From: Rhodocyclaceae bacterium
Lineage (GTDB): Bacteria; Pseudomonadota; Gammaproteobacteria; Burkholderiales; Rhodocyclaceae
DNA: 64,000 nucleotides
Assembly (NCBI GenBank): GCA_018261935.1
Contig: JAGTRP010000020.1
Span: 1-64,000 of the forward strand
Direction: 5' to 3'
Shown here one piece after another: positions 25,533 to 33,344 of this stretch; position 1 is the first letter of the stretch, and each line of letters begins with the position of its first letter. The notes under the pieces are model-generated. The model was not told where the DNA came from and did no database searches. It worked only from the letters and a program-made list of their open reading frames with translations. Both the position numbers and the translations under genes were made by a program.

Positions 25533-27673
25533 GCGCTCGGGTCGAAGTGTTTGAGGAAGAGCTGGGTGGCCCGCCGGAAAGCCTGCAGGCCCAGGGGTTC
25601 GAAGCCGTGGTCGAAGCGCACCCAGGCGCGGCCCCCGACCCGGGCGAGGGTGGTGTCCGGCAGGGTGAGGTCCACCAGGAAGACCGGCGCCAGGGTGCGC
25701 CGCCCCTCGGTGTCCGCCGGATCGGTGGCGTAGGGCCCGCCGCCCCGGTCGCCGAGGGCGGGGCTCGGCAGCAGATGGGAAGCGGCCGGCTCGTCCCGGG
25801 CCAGGCTCGCCGGCAGCGGCGTTCCGGGGGCGTCCGCCAGGCGGGCTTCGGCTTGGCGGGTGCGGTTGCGGACCAGGTGGGCATCGGTTTCGGCCACCGC
25901 GGCGCGCACCCGCAGGGCGGCCGGGTTGAGGACGTAGCCCAGGTCCTCGCCCTGGCGACCGAATCTGCCCAGCATGTCGGCCTGCCGCGGCATGACCAGC
26001 CTGCCGGCGACCTGGGCGCGGATCTCGAGCTGGGCGATGCGCTGCTCGCTGCGCTTGAGCTCGGCTTCGGTACGGTCGATCTGCTCCATGAGGTTGCGGG
26101 CGCCGGCGGCATCCCGCAGGAGGCGCTGGTAGAGGTCGGCCTGGAGTCCTTCGAGCCGGCTCGCCAGCTGGTCCCGGGCCGCCGCCAGGTCGGGGTTTTC
26201 CAGCACCACCAGCAGGTCTCCGGGCTCCACCCGGTCGCCGTCCCGGCGGGGAAGTTCGGCGATGAAGCCGTCCACCTCCGGGCGCACATGGGCCTGCTCC
26301 GGCAGCCAGGCCACGGCGGGAGCGACTGTCGTGAGGGGGGCGGGCACGGCGAAAAGGAGGGCGCCGGGCAGGGCGGCCAGGAGGGCGATCCCGATCCGGG
26401 CCCGGGTCAGTTCCGGTCCGGGCGCGGCGGTAGCGAGGGCTGCCCTGAGCCAGGCCGCCAAGGGCCGCAGCAGCATGGACGCGGCGATGTAGAGGGCGGC
26501 GAAGAGGCCGAGGAAAAACCACTTGGAGCCCAGCCACAGGATGACCACGACCGAGATCCCGAGCCGGTAGGCGAAGGACAGGGGAGCGTAGAACAGGAGC
26601 CAGCCGGCCTCGCCCCGGGCGGGCTGGGGCGCTTCCGTCCGCAGCCGCAGCAGGTGGCGGCGGGCCAGATGGCTCCACCAGGTGCCGCTGCGGGCGGCGA
26701 GGTTGGGCAGGTCCAGGAGGTCGCAGAGGACATGGTAGCCGTCGAAGCGCAGCAGAGGGTTGCCGTTGAACAGCACCGTCGAAATGCCCCCGATGGCCAT
26801 CACCAGGAGGGCGCAGTCCCGGGCCCAGCCGGGCTGGATGTTGAGCCAGGCGAAGAGGGCAAGGGCGGCGAGGGCGGTTTCCACCATGACGCCGGCCGCC
26901 GCCACGGCGGCCCGCTGGGTGCGCCGGGGGAAGGCCGAGGCGGCGGAGGCATCCACGTAGGGGGCCGGCACCAGGACCAGGAGGGCCACCCCGACCTCGT
27001 GCACTTCGCCGCCCCAGCGCCGCACGGCCAGGGCGTGGCCGAGCTCGTGGACGGCCTTGACGAGGGGGAAGACGATCCAGGCCAGCGCCAGGCTTCCCGG
27101 TGCCGACAGGCTCGTCCGGGCATGGGCCGCAATCTCGCTCCAGTGGGCCGCCGCCAGCACCACGCCGGCGGCGACGAGGAGGAGCCACAGCCAGAACACG
27201 GCGGGACGGAAGAGAAGCCCCCCCAGGGCATCGAGCCGGGGAAGCCATGCCGACGGATCGCCGAGGGGGAAGCGGAAGGCGAAGGGATTGACCATGAGCC
27301 GGCGCCTTTGCCGGCCGCGTTCCTCGCTGCGCCGGAAAAGGCCGTCGATATCGGGGGAGTGCTCCCACTGCAGGAGCTCGTGCTCGTTGCACTGGGCCAG
27401 CAGCCGGACGATCTCGTCCTGGGTCGGCGCCCCGTCCCCCTGGCTTTCGAGGACCGCATCCCAGACCCGTTGCACATCGTGGCGGCCGTCGCAGCGGCCG
27501 ATGAACTGGTAGGCAGGTTCGTTGATCAGGTGCTGGCGGCCGGTGGCGGCATCGGACAGCATGTACCAGTGCTCCCCCCGCCGCAGCAGGCGCTGAACCC
27601 GCACCTGGGGCCGCAGCCGCGGGCGCAGGCGGGCGACCCGGTGCCACTGGGCGCTGAACAGGGACGGGGTCAT
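25529..27673 (-). CDS. PqqD-like / M50 site-2 protease / HlyD fusion protein
   Basis: 714 residues. Residues 1-110 resemble a PqqD-like peptide-binding domain (MLSDAATGRQHLINEPAYQF, then a winged helix). A multi-TM metalloprotease core follows with zinc motif HELGH at 209-213 and the second-ligand motif NGNPLLRFDGYH near 293-304. After more TM helices, from about 430 on there is a HlyD-type domain (HVRPEVDGFIAELPRRDGDRVEPGDLLVVLE) with a coiled coil. Such fusions occur in peptide or protein export loci. A GTG one codon upstream is an equally possible start; GGGAAGG lies before both. First large gene of the candidate export operon. Confidence 0.85.
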   Translation of the reverse strand: MTPSLFSAQWHRVARLRPRLRPQVRVQRLLRRGEHWYMLSDAATGRQHLINEPAYQFIGRCDGRHDVQRVWDAVLESQGDGAPTQDEIVRLLAQCNEHELLQWEHSPDIDGLFRRSEERGRQRRRLMVNPFAFRFPLGDPSAWLPRLDALGGLLFRPAVFWLWLLLVAAGVVLAAAHWSEIAAHARTSLSAPGSLALAWIVFPLVKAVHELGHALAVRRWGGEVHEVGVALLVLVPAPYVDASAASAFPRRTQRAAVAAAGVMVETALAALALFAWLNIQPGWARDCALLVMAIGGISTVLFNGNPLLRFDGYHVLCDLLDLPNLAARSGTWWSHLARRHLLRLRTEAPQPARGEAGWLLFYAPLSFAYRLGISVVVILWLGSKWFFLGLFAALYIAASMLLRPLAAWLRAALATAAPGPELTRARIGIALLAALPGALLFAVPAPLTTVAPAVAWLPEQAHVRPEVDGFIAELPRRDGDRVEPGDLLVVLENPDLAAARDQLASRLEGLQADLYQRLLRDAAGARNLMEQIDRTEAELKRSEQRIAQLEIRAQVAGRLVMPRQADMLGRFGRQGEDLGYVLNPAALRVRAAVAETDAHLVRNRTRQAEARLADAPGTPLPASLARDEPAASHLLPSPALGDRGGGPYATDPADTEGRRTLAPVFLVDLTLPDTTLARVGGRAWVRFDHGFEPLGLQAFRRATQLFLKHFDPSA

Positions 27674-27729
27674 CACGGATGCCTTCCCGGGGATCTGCCG
27701 ATGGGGGCTTGCCGACCTGTGGTTGCCAT
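27673..27729 (-). CDS. Possible 18-residue upstream peptide
   Basis: MATTGRQAPIGRSPGRHP, ATG at 27727-27729 behind an excellent AAAGGAAC site; its TGA overlaps the ATG of the M50-HlyD gene (TGATG). It may serve to couple translation, or be a small peptide handled by the PqqD-like protein. Too short to judge by composition. Confidence 0.35.
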   Translation of the reverse strand: MATTGRQAPIGRSPGRHP

Positions 27730-28131
27730 GTTCCTTTCTTCCGGGGAACGAACGTTTTCTCAGCCGATGACGGGTGAGAGCACTTCAATGACATGCGGGA
27801 AAATTATTGGGGGCCGGCAAGGGACCGGCAATGCGTCGAAGGGGGTATGCGGCCGGCCCGAAAACCGGTATTCGCCCCGACCAGGCCTGAGTAGTGACCT
27901 ATCCTGCCTATACCTTAGTGGCGTACCCGGGAATCCGACCGAGGCTGCGGCTGGCCGACCGCCGGGACCGGGGCGGGTACAGGGCCTGCCGGGAGACGCG
28001 TCCCCATGTCAGGTCCACGCGCTTGCCAAATAACGGGAAGAAGGTATCGGGCAAGGGGCGGCCGCCTTCTACGATGGGTCTAATCCGGCCGCAAACCGCC
28101 GGTAATGAAACCCATCCGTAGGTGAAGTCCC
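27730..28131. other. Divergent intergenic region of the export locus
   Basis: About 400 bases between the minus-strand export operon and the plus-strand repeat protein gene, so it should hold both promoters. I see a short GCCGG/CCGGC hairpin near 27815 and an AT-richer stretch at 27890-27920, but no convincing -35/-10 pair or riboswitch. Confidence 0.4.
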
Positions 28132-29557
28132 GTGGATATCAAGACGATGTGGCGCCCTGGCGCCTTCCTGTGCCGGTGGCGGCTCTGGAGCCTGGCCGGG
28201 ATACTGGCTGTCCTGTCCTTCGGCGCCCCGGCGAGGGTGATCATGGACTTCACCTATAAAGTCGTGCACGGCGGCACCCCCCTCCGGTTTGTCTACGATG
28301 ACGGCAACAGGACCTATCTGGTGCTGGCCCCCGGCACGGATGCCCAAGCTTTCAGGGAAGCGGCCAAGGCAGTCAAGGCGGTCCGGGACGGCAAGCTTTA
28401 TTTCAGCACCATTGACCTGTCGTGGTCCAACCCCTCCTTCGTCGGCGTATACGACAAGATCGTGCTGAAAGTGGGTGGGCGGCAGGCGACCGCGACCCAC
28501 ATCGGAAGCCGTGTTCAACTGGCCGAGGAGCCGGGGCCGGCAGAGGAGAAGAGGCGGACGATCGAACTCGGGGAACGGATTTCCATCCACAAGATTCCCG
28601 TGCAAGAAGCCGATACGGATGATGTGGAGGAGGGGGCAATCCCGGGCGATGGCCAGGCAGCTGTCCCTGTTCCTCTCCCCCTCCCCGGATCTGCCAGCCC
28701 GGCGGCTATCCCGGCCGCCGTTTCAGCCGACATCCCGACACCGGCACCCGCCTCAACGCCTGCCTCGCCCGCTATCTTGCCGGCTGCACCGCCGTTGCTG
28801 GAAGCCAAGGCAGATCCGCCCAAGGCAGAGCCGCCCAAGGCAGAGCCACCCAAGGCAGAGCCACCCAAGGCAGAGCCACCCAAGGCAGAGCCACCCAAGG
28901 CAGAGCCACCCAAGGCAGAGCCACCCAAGGCAACCCAAGGCAGAGCCACCCAAGGCAGAGCCACCCAAGGCAGAGCCACCCAAGGCAGAGCCACCCAAGG
29001 CAGAGCCACCCAAGGAAGTGCCACCCAAGGAAGTGCCACCCAAGGAAGTGCCACCCAAGGAAGTGCCACCCAAGGAAGTGCCACCCAAGGAGGCGTTGCC
29101 CAAGGAGGCGTTGCCCAAGGAAACGCTGCCGAACCGCCAGGTCGTGAGGGTCATGGCGAAAAACGAGGATTCGTTGCCTCCGGCAACGGTGGCTGGCGCA
29201 GCGACCGAACAGGAAGAATCCGGCCCGGCGGTGGTGAACGATGTGGCGGAGTACAAGGTGATGGTCCCCTTTGCCATGGGCAAGACGCTCCTGGGAAAGG
29301 ACGGCGAAAAGGCGATGGGGGAGATCGCCCAGATCGGGCCCATTGCCAAGGAAATCCGGATCCGGGCTCCGGTTGACCCCGGCGGCAATCTCCAGCGCGC
29401 CTACGGCCGGGCAGCCGAAATCCACAGAATGCTGATCAAGGCGGGGCTCGGCCGTCACCCCATCACCATCGAGGCCGTCGACGCGGTCCCCGATCGCAAT
29501 GTCGTCCGTGCCGAGGTGGCACTCATCGTCGATCTCAAAGCGAAGCCGGGCCAGTAG
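28132..29557 (+). pseudogene. Envelope protein with Pro/Lys/Glu repeat linker and OmpA-like C terminus, frameshifted
   Basis: Two frames together make one protein. Frame A (GTG 28132 onward): membrane anchor or signal (LWSLAGILAVLSFGAPARV), a domain resembling VirB9/TcpQ N-terminal modules (GTPLRFVYDDGNRTYLVLAPG), then a PPKAE repeat linker. At 28932/28933 five bases (GAGCC) of the 15-nt repeat are missing, and the reading frame changes; frame A then runs through nonsense to a stop at 29376. Frame B continues the repeats and ends in an OmpA/Pal-like domain (KTLLGKDGEKAMGEIAQIG). With the five bases restored the product would be 476 residues. Either a true deletion, an on/off switch, or an assembly error. 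Confidence 0.75.
28806..29115 (+). repeat. 15-bp tandem repeat tract (Pro-Pro-Lys-Ala-Glu and variants)
   Basis: About 20 copies of a 15-nt unit, first CCCAAGGCAGAGCCA (PKAEP), then CCCAAGGAAGTGCCA (PKEVP), then CCCAAGGAGGCGTTG (PKEAL). The single irregular unit is at 28927-28933, where 5 nt are missing. Being 15 nt, whole-unit slippage keeps frame; the 5-nt loss does not. Confidence 0.95.
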
Positions 29558-29776
29558 GGAAGAGCCACGGGGCCACGGCGGCCCGCTCCGCCGATTCCGC
29601 CAGGCGGGCCTGAGTCGATGGGATCCACCCTTCCCATCTGCCGGCTTGCATCGCTGCGGCAGCCGGGGCCGGCTCTGCGCCAGCCCGTTATCCGTCCGGC
29701 CCGGTTCATGGTGGGGTAATATGATGGGCCCCTGGATAAACAGCCGTCTGTTGCGCGATCGCAGGCGGCTTCGCCG

Positions 29777-31084
29777 ATGGATATCGTCTTAATCTTTTTC
29801 CTTATTCTCCTCAACGGCGTCTTCGCCATGTCGGAGATGGCCGTAGTCTCTTCCCGCAAGGCCAAGCTGCAGAACTTGGCGGATGACGACAGCCCGGGAG
29901 CCGGTTCGGCCCTGGCGCTGCACCAGGAGCCCTCCAGCTTCCTGTCCACCATCCAGGTCGGGATCACCAGCGTCGGCATCCTGAGCGGCGCCGTGGGGGA
30001 AGCCGCGGTGGCCGACCCCCTGGCCGCCTGGATGGGCCGCATTCCGGCCCTGGCGCCCTACGCCAAGGAAATCGCCCTCACCTCCACAGTCCTCGTCCTG
30101 ACCTATTTCTCGGTGGTGATCGGGGAACTGGTGCCCAAGCAATTGGCGCTGCTGGCTCCCGAGGGAATCGCCTCCCTGGTTGCCAAGCCGATGACGGCAT
30201 TTTCCCGTCTCGCCCATCCTCTGGTCCGCATCCTCTCCGGCTCCAGCGCCCTCATCCTGAAGGCGCTGGGCGCCCGGCGCAAGGAGGAGCCGCCGGTGAC
30301 CGACGAGGAAATCAAGGTGTTGATGGAGCAGGGGGCCGAGGCCGGCGTTTTCCACGAGAGCGAACAGGAAATCGTCTCGAACGTGCTGCGCCTCGACGAG
30401 CAGCCCATCGTGGCCATCATGACGCCGCGCCGCGACATGGCGGTGATCGACCTGGAGGAGGGCGACGAGGCGGCCCGGCACCTCATCGCCAACACCGAGT
30501 ATTCACGCCTGGTGGTCTGCCGTGACGGGCTGGACAATATCGTCGGCATCCTGCAAACCGGCGATCTCCTGAAGAGGACGGTCCAGGGCCAGGCCGTGGG
30601 CGTAGCCGAAATCAGGGCCGCGCTGCTCGCTCCCCTCTACGTCCCGGCGTCGGCAAGCGTCACCCAGCTCCTGGAAAACTTCCGGAATTCCCGCCTGCAG
30701 TTCGCGCTGATCGTGGACGAGTATGGCGATGTCCAGGGGCTGGTCACCCTGACCGACGTGCTGGCGGCCATCGTCGGCGAGCTATCCGTGCCCGAGGCCC
30801 CCGAGGATCGGGATATCGTGCAGCGGGAAGACGGCTCCTGGCTCGTGAATGGCGATATCGGCATCGATCGCCTGAAGTCGGAGCTGGATATCGACGAGGA
30901 GCTGCCGGGGGAGGAGGAGAAGTCCTTTCATACCCTCGGCGGGTTCATCATGGGCGTTTTCGGCCGTATCCCCGTTCCCGCCGACCACTTCGTCGCGGCA
31001 GGCTTCCGCTTCGAGGTAATGGACATGGACGGAAACCGGGTGGACAAGGTGCTGATCCTGAGAACCGCCCCCGCACAGGGATGA
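29777..31084 (+). CDS. CNNM/CBS domain membrane protein (CorC/HlyC family)
   Basis: 435 residues. Three to four N-terminal TM helices form the CNNM/DUF21 domain (LIFFLILLNGVFAMSEMAVVSSRKAKL, YFSVVIGELVPKQLAL), then two CBS domains (about 200-320; VAIMTPRRDMAVIDLEEG, QFALIVDEYGDVQGLVTLTDVLAAIVGEL) and a CorC_HlyC transporter-associated domain (WLVNGDIGIDRLKSELDID, FIMGVFGRIPVPAD). Family members are implicated in Mg2+/Co2+ efflux; the hemolysin label is historical. Transcribed alone. Confidence 0.92.
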   Translation: MDIVLIFFLILLNGVFAMSEMAVVSSRKAKLQNLADDDSPGAGSALALHQEPSSFLSTIQVGITSVGILSGAVGEAAVADPLAAWMGRIPALAPYAKEIALTSTVLVLTYFSVVIGELVPKQLALLAPEGIASLVAKPMTAFSRLAHPLVRILSGSSALILKALGARRKEEPPVTDEEIKVLMEQGAEAGVFHESEQEIVSNVLRLDEQPIVAIMTPRRDMAVIDLEEGDEAARHLIANTEYSRLVVCRDGLDNIVGILQTGDLLKRTVQGQAVGVAEIRAALLAPLYVPASASVTQLLENFRNSRLQFALIVDEYGDVQGLVTLTDVLAAIVGELSVPEAPEDRDIVQREDGSWLVNGDIGIDRLKSELDIDEELPGEEEKSFHTLGGFIMGVFGRIPVPADHFVAAGFRFEVMDMDGNRVDKVLILRTAPAQG

Positions 31085-31120
31085 AGGCCGGTATGGCGGG
31101 GGCCGCTTCCCGCCGCTCCT

Positions 31121-31462
31121 TTAGCTGCAGCTGACGTTGACGTCGATGATGCCGACCTGCCCGGCCACCGGCGAGCGCTCGATCCAGCGCCCATGGGGGG
31201 CGACCGTATGGAAGCTGGTCCCGGCCGGGACGGGGCCGGTGGAGAAATCCATGCGGCAGCGGGTCGCCCGGTCGGATGTGTTGGTCAGGAGGACGAAGGC
31301 TACCGGTTCCCGGAAGCCGCGCACCTTGATCGCCGGATCCGTAGCGGGGGAAGTTCTCGCGTCGACCCGCGTCAGGTAATAGGTCTCGCCCTGGGCCGCG
31401 CCGGCCAGAAGCATGACCAAACCGGCCACGATGGCCTTTGATGGCATCGAGTTTGCGTGCAT
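31121..31462 (-). CDS. Small secreted protein of unknown function
   Basis: 113 residues, ATG 31460-31462 with an AGGAG site. Signal peptide (AIVAGLVMLLAGAAQG, cleavage near residue 25). The mature part is a small beta-rich domain with two cysteines (RATRCRMDF and the C-terminal VNVSCS). No family recognised. Convergent with the CNNM/CBS gene; a GGCGGG/CCCGCC hairpin lies between them at about 31093-31112. Confidence 0.65.
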   Translation of the reverse strand: MHANSMPSKAIVAGLVMLLAGAAQGETYYLTRVDARTSPATDPAIKVRGFREPVAFVLLTNTSDRATRCRMDFSTGPVPAGTSFHTVAPHGRWIERSPVAGQVGIIDVNVSCS

Positions 31463-31646
31463 GGCTTTACTCCTCTCTACACGACTGAAGTAACTCCCTG
31501 CTACCGAATGACCACCAGGGCCACCGGTGGTTCCGGCCGCCGGGGAAGCCCCCGATCGGTTCCGGGAGGTCAAGCGGGCGGGGCAGCCCTTCCGGCCCCA
31601 TGGTAGAATCCGCTGCTTTTTTCCAGTAACAGCGGAGAAGAGCTTG

Positions 31647-32507
31647 ATGATCAGCGTCACCCAGGGCGATCGTGTGTTCCACCCAAACCTGAAGGAATGG
31701 GGGATCGGGAAAGTGTTAGGCGTCACCGCCGATAATATTGACGTTTTCTTTGTGGGCACAGGGGCCAAGCGCCTCTCGAAGTCATTTGTAAAGCTCGAGA
31801 TAGCCGAGGGGGGCGATGCAAAACACCCCCTCCTGGACAATCTCATCGAAACGTCGCAAATCAGCAACGCCGACTATGTCCCGCTGCCCGAGGCGATCAA
31901 ACGCTTCCTGGCGATCTACCCGGACGGGATGGAGGGAAAAGCCTTCCTCAAGGAAGAGCGGGAAGCCTGCCTCCGGGGCCACCAGTTCTGCACCCAGCTG
32001 CTTGGCCAGGCCGAACTGGCCGGGCTCATCGCCGAAGGCAGATACCAGGATGTCTGCGATCGGGCCCGTCACGTCGAGTCGGTCACGAACCTTCTGACGA
32101 AGACCGAAAAAGCGGCGCTCTACAAGGCCCTGGACATTGAAGAGGATCAAAAGCTGTTCTCCGTGGGCCTGGCCGACCTGCTCTATGGGACCGATACGGA
32201 AGAGGAGCGCTTCAAGCGCTTTGTCCGGGCCCTGGAGTTGATGGACATCGGCAAATGGCCCATCGCCACCCTCTTCGGATTCATCCGTTTCCCGCAGGAA
32301 AGAGCCTTCATCAAGGCTACCGCGATACAGAATTCGGCGAAGGCGTTCTGCTGGCGAATCAACTACAAGTCCGCACCCAACTGGAAAACCTATAGTTCGG
32401 TTCTCCGGTTCTACAATCACGTCCGCACTGGCCTGGTCGAAGAGGGGATGATGCCCCGCGATCTGATCGACGTGCAGTCCTTCATCGGGTCAGTCGGCCA
32501 GAAATAG
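31647..32507 (+). CDS. DUF3553-type N-terminal domain protein
   Basis: 286 residues from ATG 31647 (GGAG site). Residues 1-55 (VTQGDRVFHPNLKEWGIGKVLG) match the small beta-barrel DUF3553-like domain that is also attached to some UvrD-type helicases and restriction-related proteins. The rest (about 70-286) is helical and unrecognised. Cytoplasmic, no signal. It stands alone and ends at a strong terminator. Function unknown. Confidence 0.7.
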   Translation: MISVTQGDRVFHPNLKEWGIGKVLGVTADNIDVFFVGTGAKRLSKSFVKLEIAEGGDAKHPLLDNLIETSQISNADYVPLPEAIKRFLAIYPDGMEGKAFLKEEREACLRGHQFCTQLLGQAELAGLIAEGRYQDVCDRARHVESVTNLLTKTEKAALYKALDIEEDQKLFSVGLADLLYGTDTEEERFKRFVRALELMDIGKWPIATLFGFIRFPQERAFIKATAIQNSAKAFCWRINYKSAPNWKTYSSVLRFYNHVRTGLVEEGMMPRDLIDVQSFIGSVGQK

Positions 32508-32523
32508 GCGTCGCCGATGCAAC

Positions 32524-32560
32524 AAGCCCCCGGCGGACCTTGCCGGGGGCTTCGTTTTTA
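32524..32560 (+). terminator. Rho-independent terminator
   Basis: An 11-bp perfect stem (AAGCCCCCGGC 32524-32534 with GCCGGGGGCTT 32542-32552), 7-nt loop, then CGTTTTTA. It ends the transcript of the gene finishing at 32507. Confidence 0.93.
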
Positions 32561-32581
32561 TCGGGCCGGGCCGGAGGGAAT

Positions 32582-33166
32582 CTAGCGCCGGACAACCGTG
32601 TCGTTGGCGACCCTGACCAGCGTTCCAACGCCAAAGCCGGGGTCCTGGGCGAATTCGAACGCCCGCTCTTCGCCGCTATCGAGGCGGACCCGGACTTCCC
32701 AGGCTTTCGTCGCCCTGACCTTTTCTTCGATCATGTGGCCGGCAAAGGCACCACCGGCTGCGCCGGCGATGGTTGCCAGGTCCTTGCCGGTTCCCCGGCC
32801 CACCTGATTTCCCAGGAGCGCCCCGGCGACACCACCGCCGATCATGCCGATCGGGCCGCCTTCTCCCTTCTTATCCACCACATTCACCGCAACGACCCGG
32901 CCGCAGTCGGGGCAGCTTGCTGCCTTCTGGGAGGTCCTGCTGCTGGCGGATTGCGTGCTCTTGGCAGCGGCCAGGGCCCGGTCGTATTCCGCCTTTGCAT
33001 CCCTGAGGCATTGCATGCGTGTGCCGGAATTGCTTTCTTCGGCACAGAGCTTCTTGTCCTCCGCATACCTGGCTGCAATCTCCCTGGTCGTCTGGAGATC
33101 GGCAGCGGAGACGGATAGGTGGGTGCCGCCCAGCGCCAGCAGGACCATCAGGCATATCCGCTTCAT
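32582..33166 (-). CDS. Glycine-zipper 2TM domain envelope protein
   Basis: 194 residues. Signal peptide (MVLLALGGTHLSVSA, no lipobox cysteine), a charged helical region with several cysteines (KKLCAEE, MQCLRDAK, SCPDCGRVV), then the glycine zipper (GPIGMIGGGVAGALLGNQVG then GTGKDLATIAGAAGGAFAGHMIEE) typical of SlyB/Pcp-like outer-membrane-stress proteins. The C-terminal VRLDSGEERAFEFAQDPGFGVGTLVRV is the small domain usual after the zipper. Function in envelope integrity is inferred from the family. Confidence 0.85.
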   Translation of the reverse strand: MKRICLMVLLALGGTHLSVSAADLQTTREIAARYAEDKKLCAEESNSGTRMQCLRDAKAEYDRALAAAKSTQSASSRTSQKAASCPDCGRVVAVNVVDKKGEGGPIGMIGGGVAGALLGNQVGRGTGKDLATIAGAAGGAFAGHMIEEKVRATKAWEVRVRLDSGEERAFEFAQDPGFGVGTLVRVANDTVVRR

Positions 33167-33344
33167 GACTGTTCCTCCCTTGAAAATGCGTTCCAGAATA
33201 GTTCAGAGGGGGGCGCCTGGAAATAGGGGGATTCTCTTACCCAGGGGGAAACCATTTCGTCATGGAAGATGTCCCAGACGGATGCCACCCCGGTGGAGGG
33301 AAATCTGCGGCCCAGGCCGTGACGTTGCCGCGAGGAACGGAAAC

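Noticed and set aside
23535-27794. A single 1419-residue minus-strand protein including the SecA-like part
   Set aside because: The N-terminal 750 residues are an out-of-frame reading of the M50-HlyD gene. The SecA-like part has its own start overlapping the M50-HlyD stop.
28515-29084. Minus-strand ORF of repeated ALPWV/GGSAL units
   Set aside because: It is simply the reverse strand of the 15-nt repeat tract; no ribosome site, and the plus-strand frames make a plausible envelope protein.
28806-29115. CRISPR array
   Set aside because: The repeats are contiguous 15-nt coding units without spacers and encode a Pro/Lys/Glu linker.
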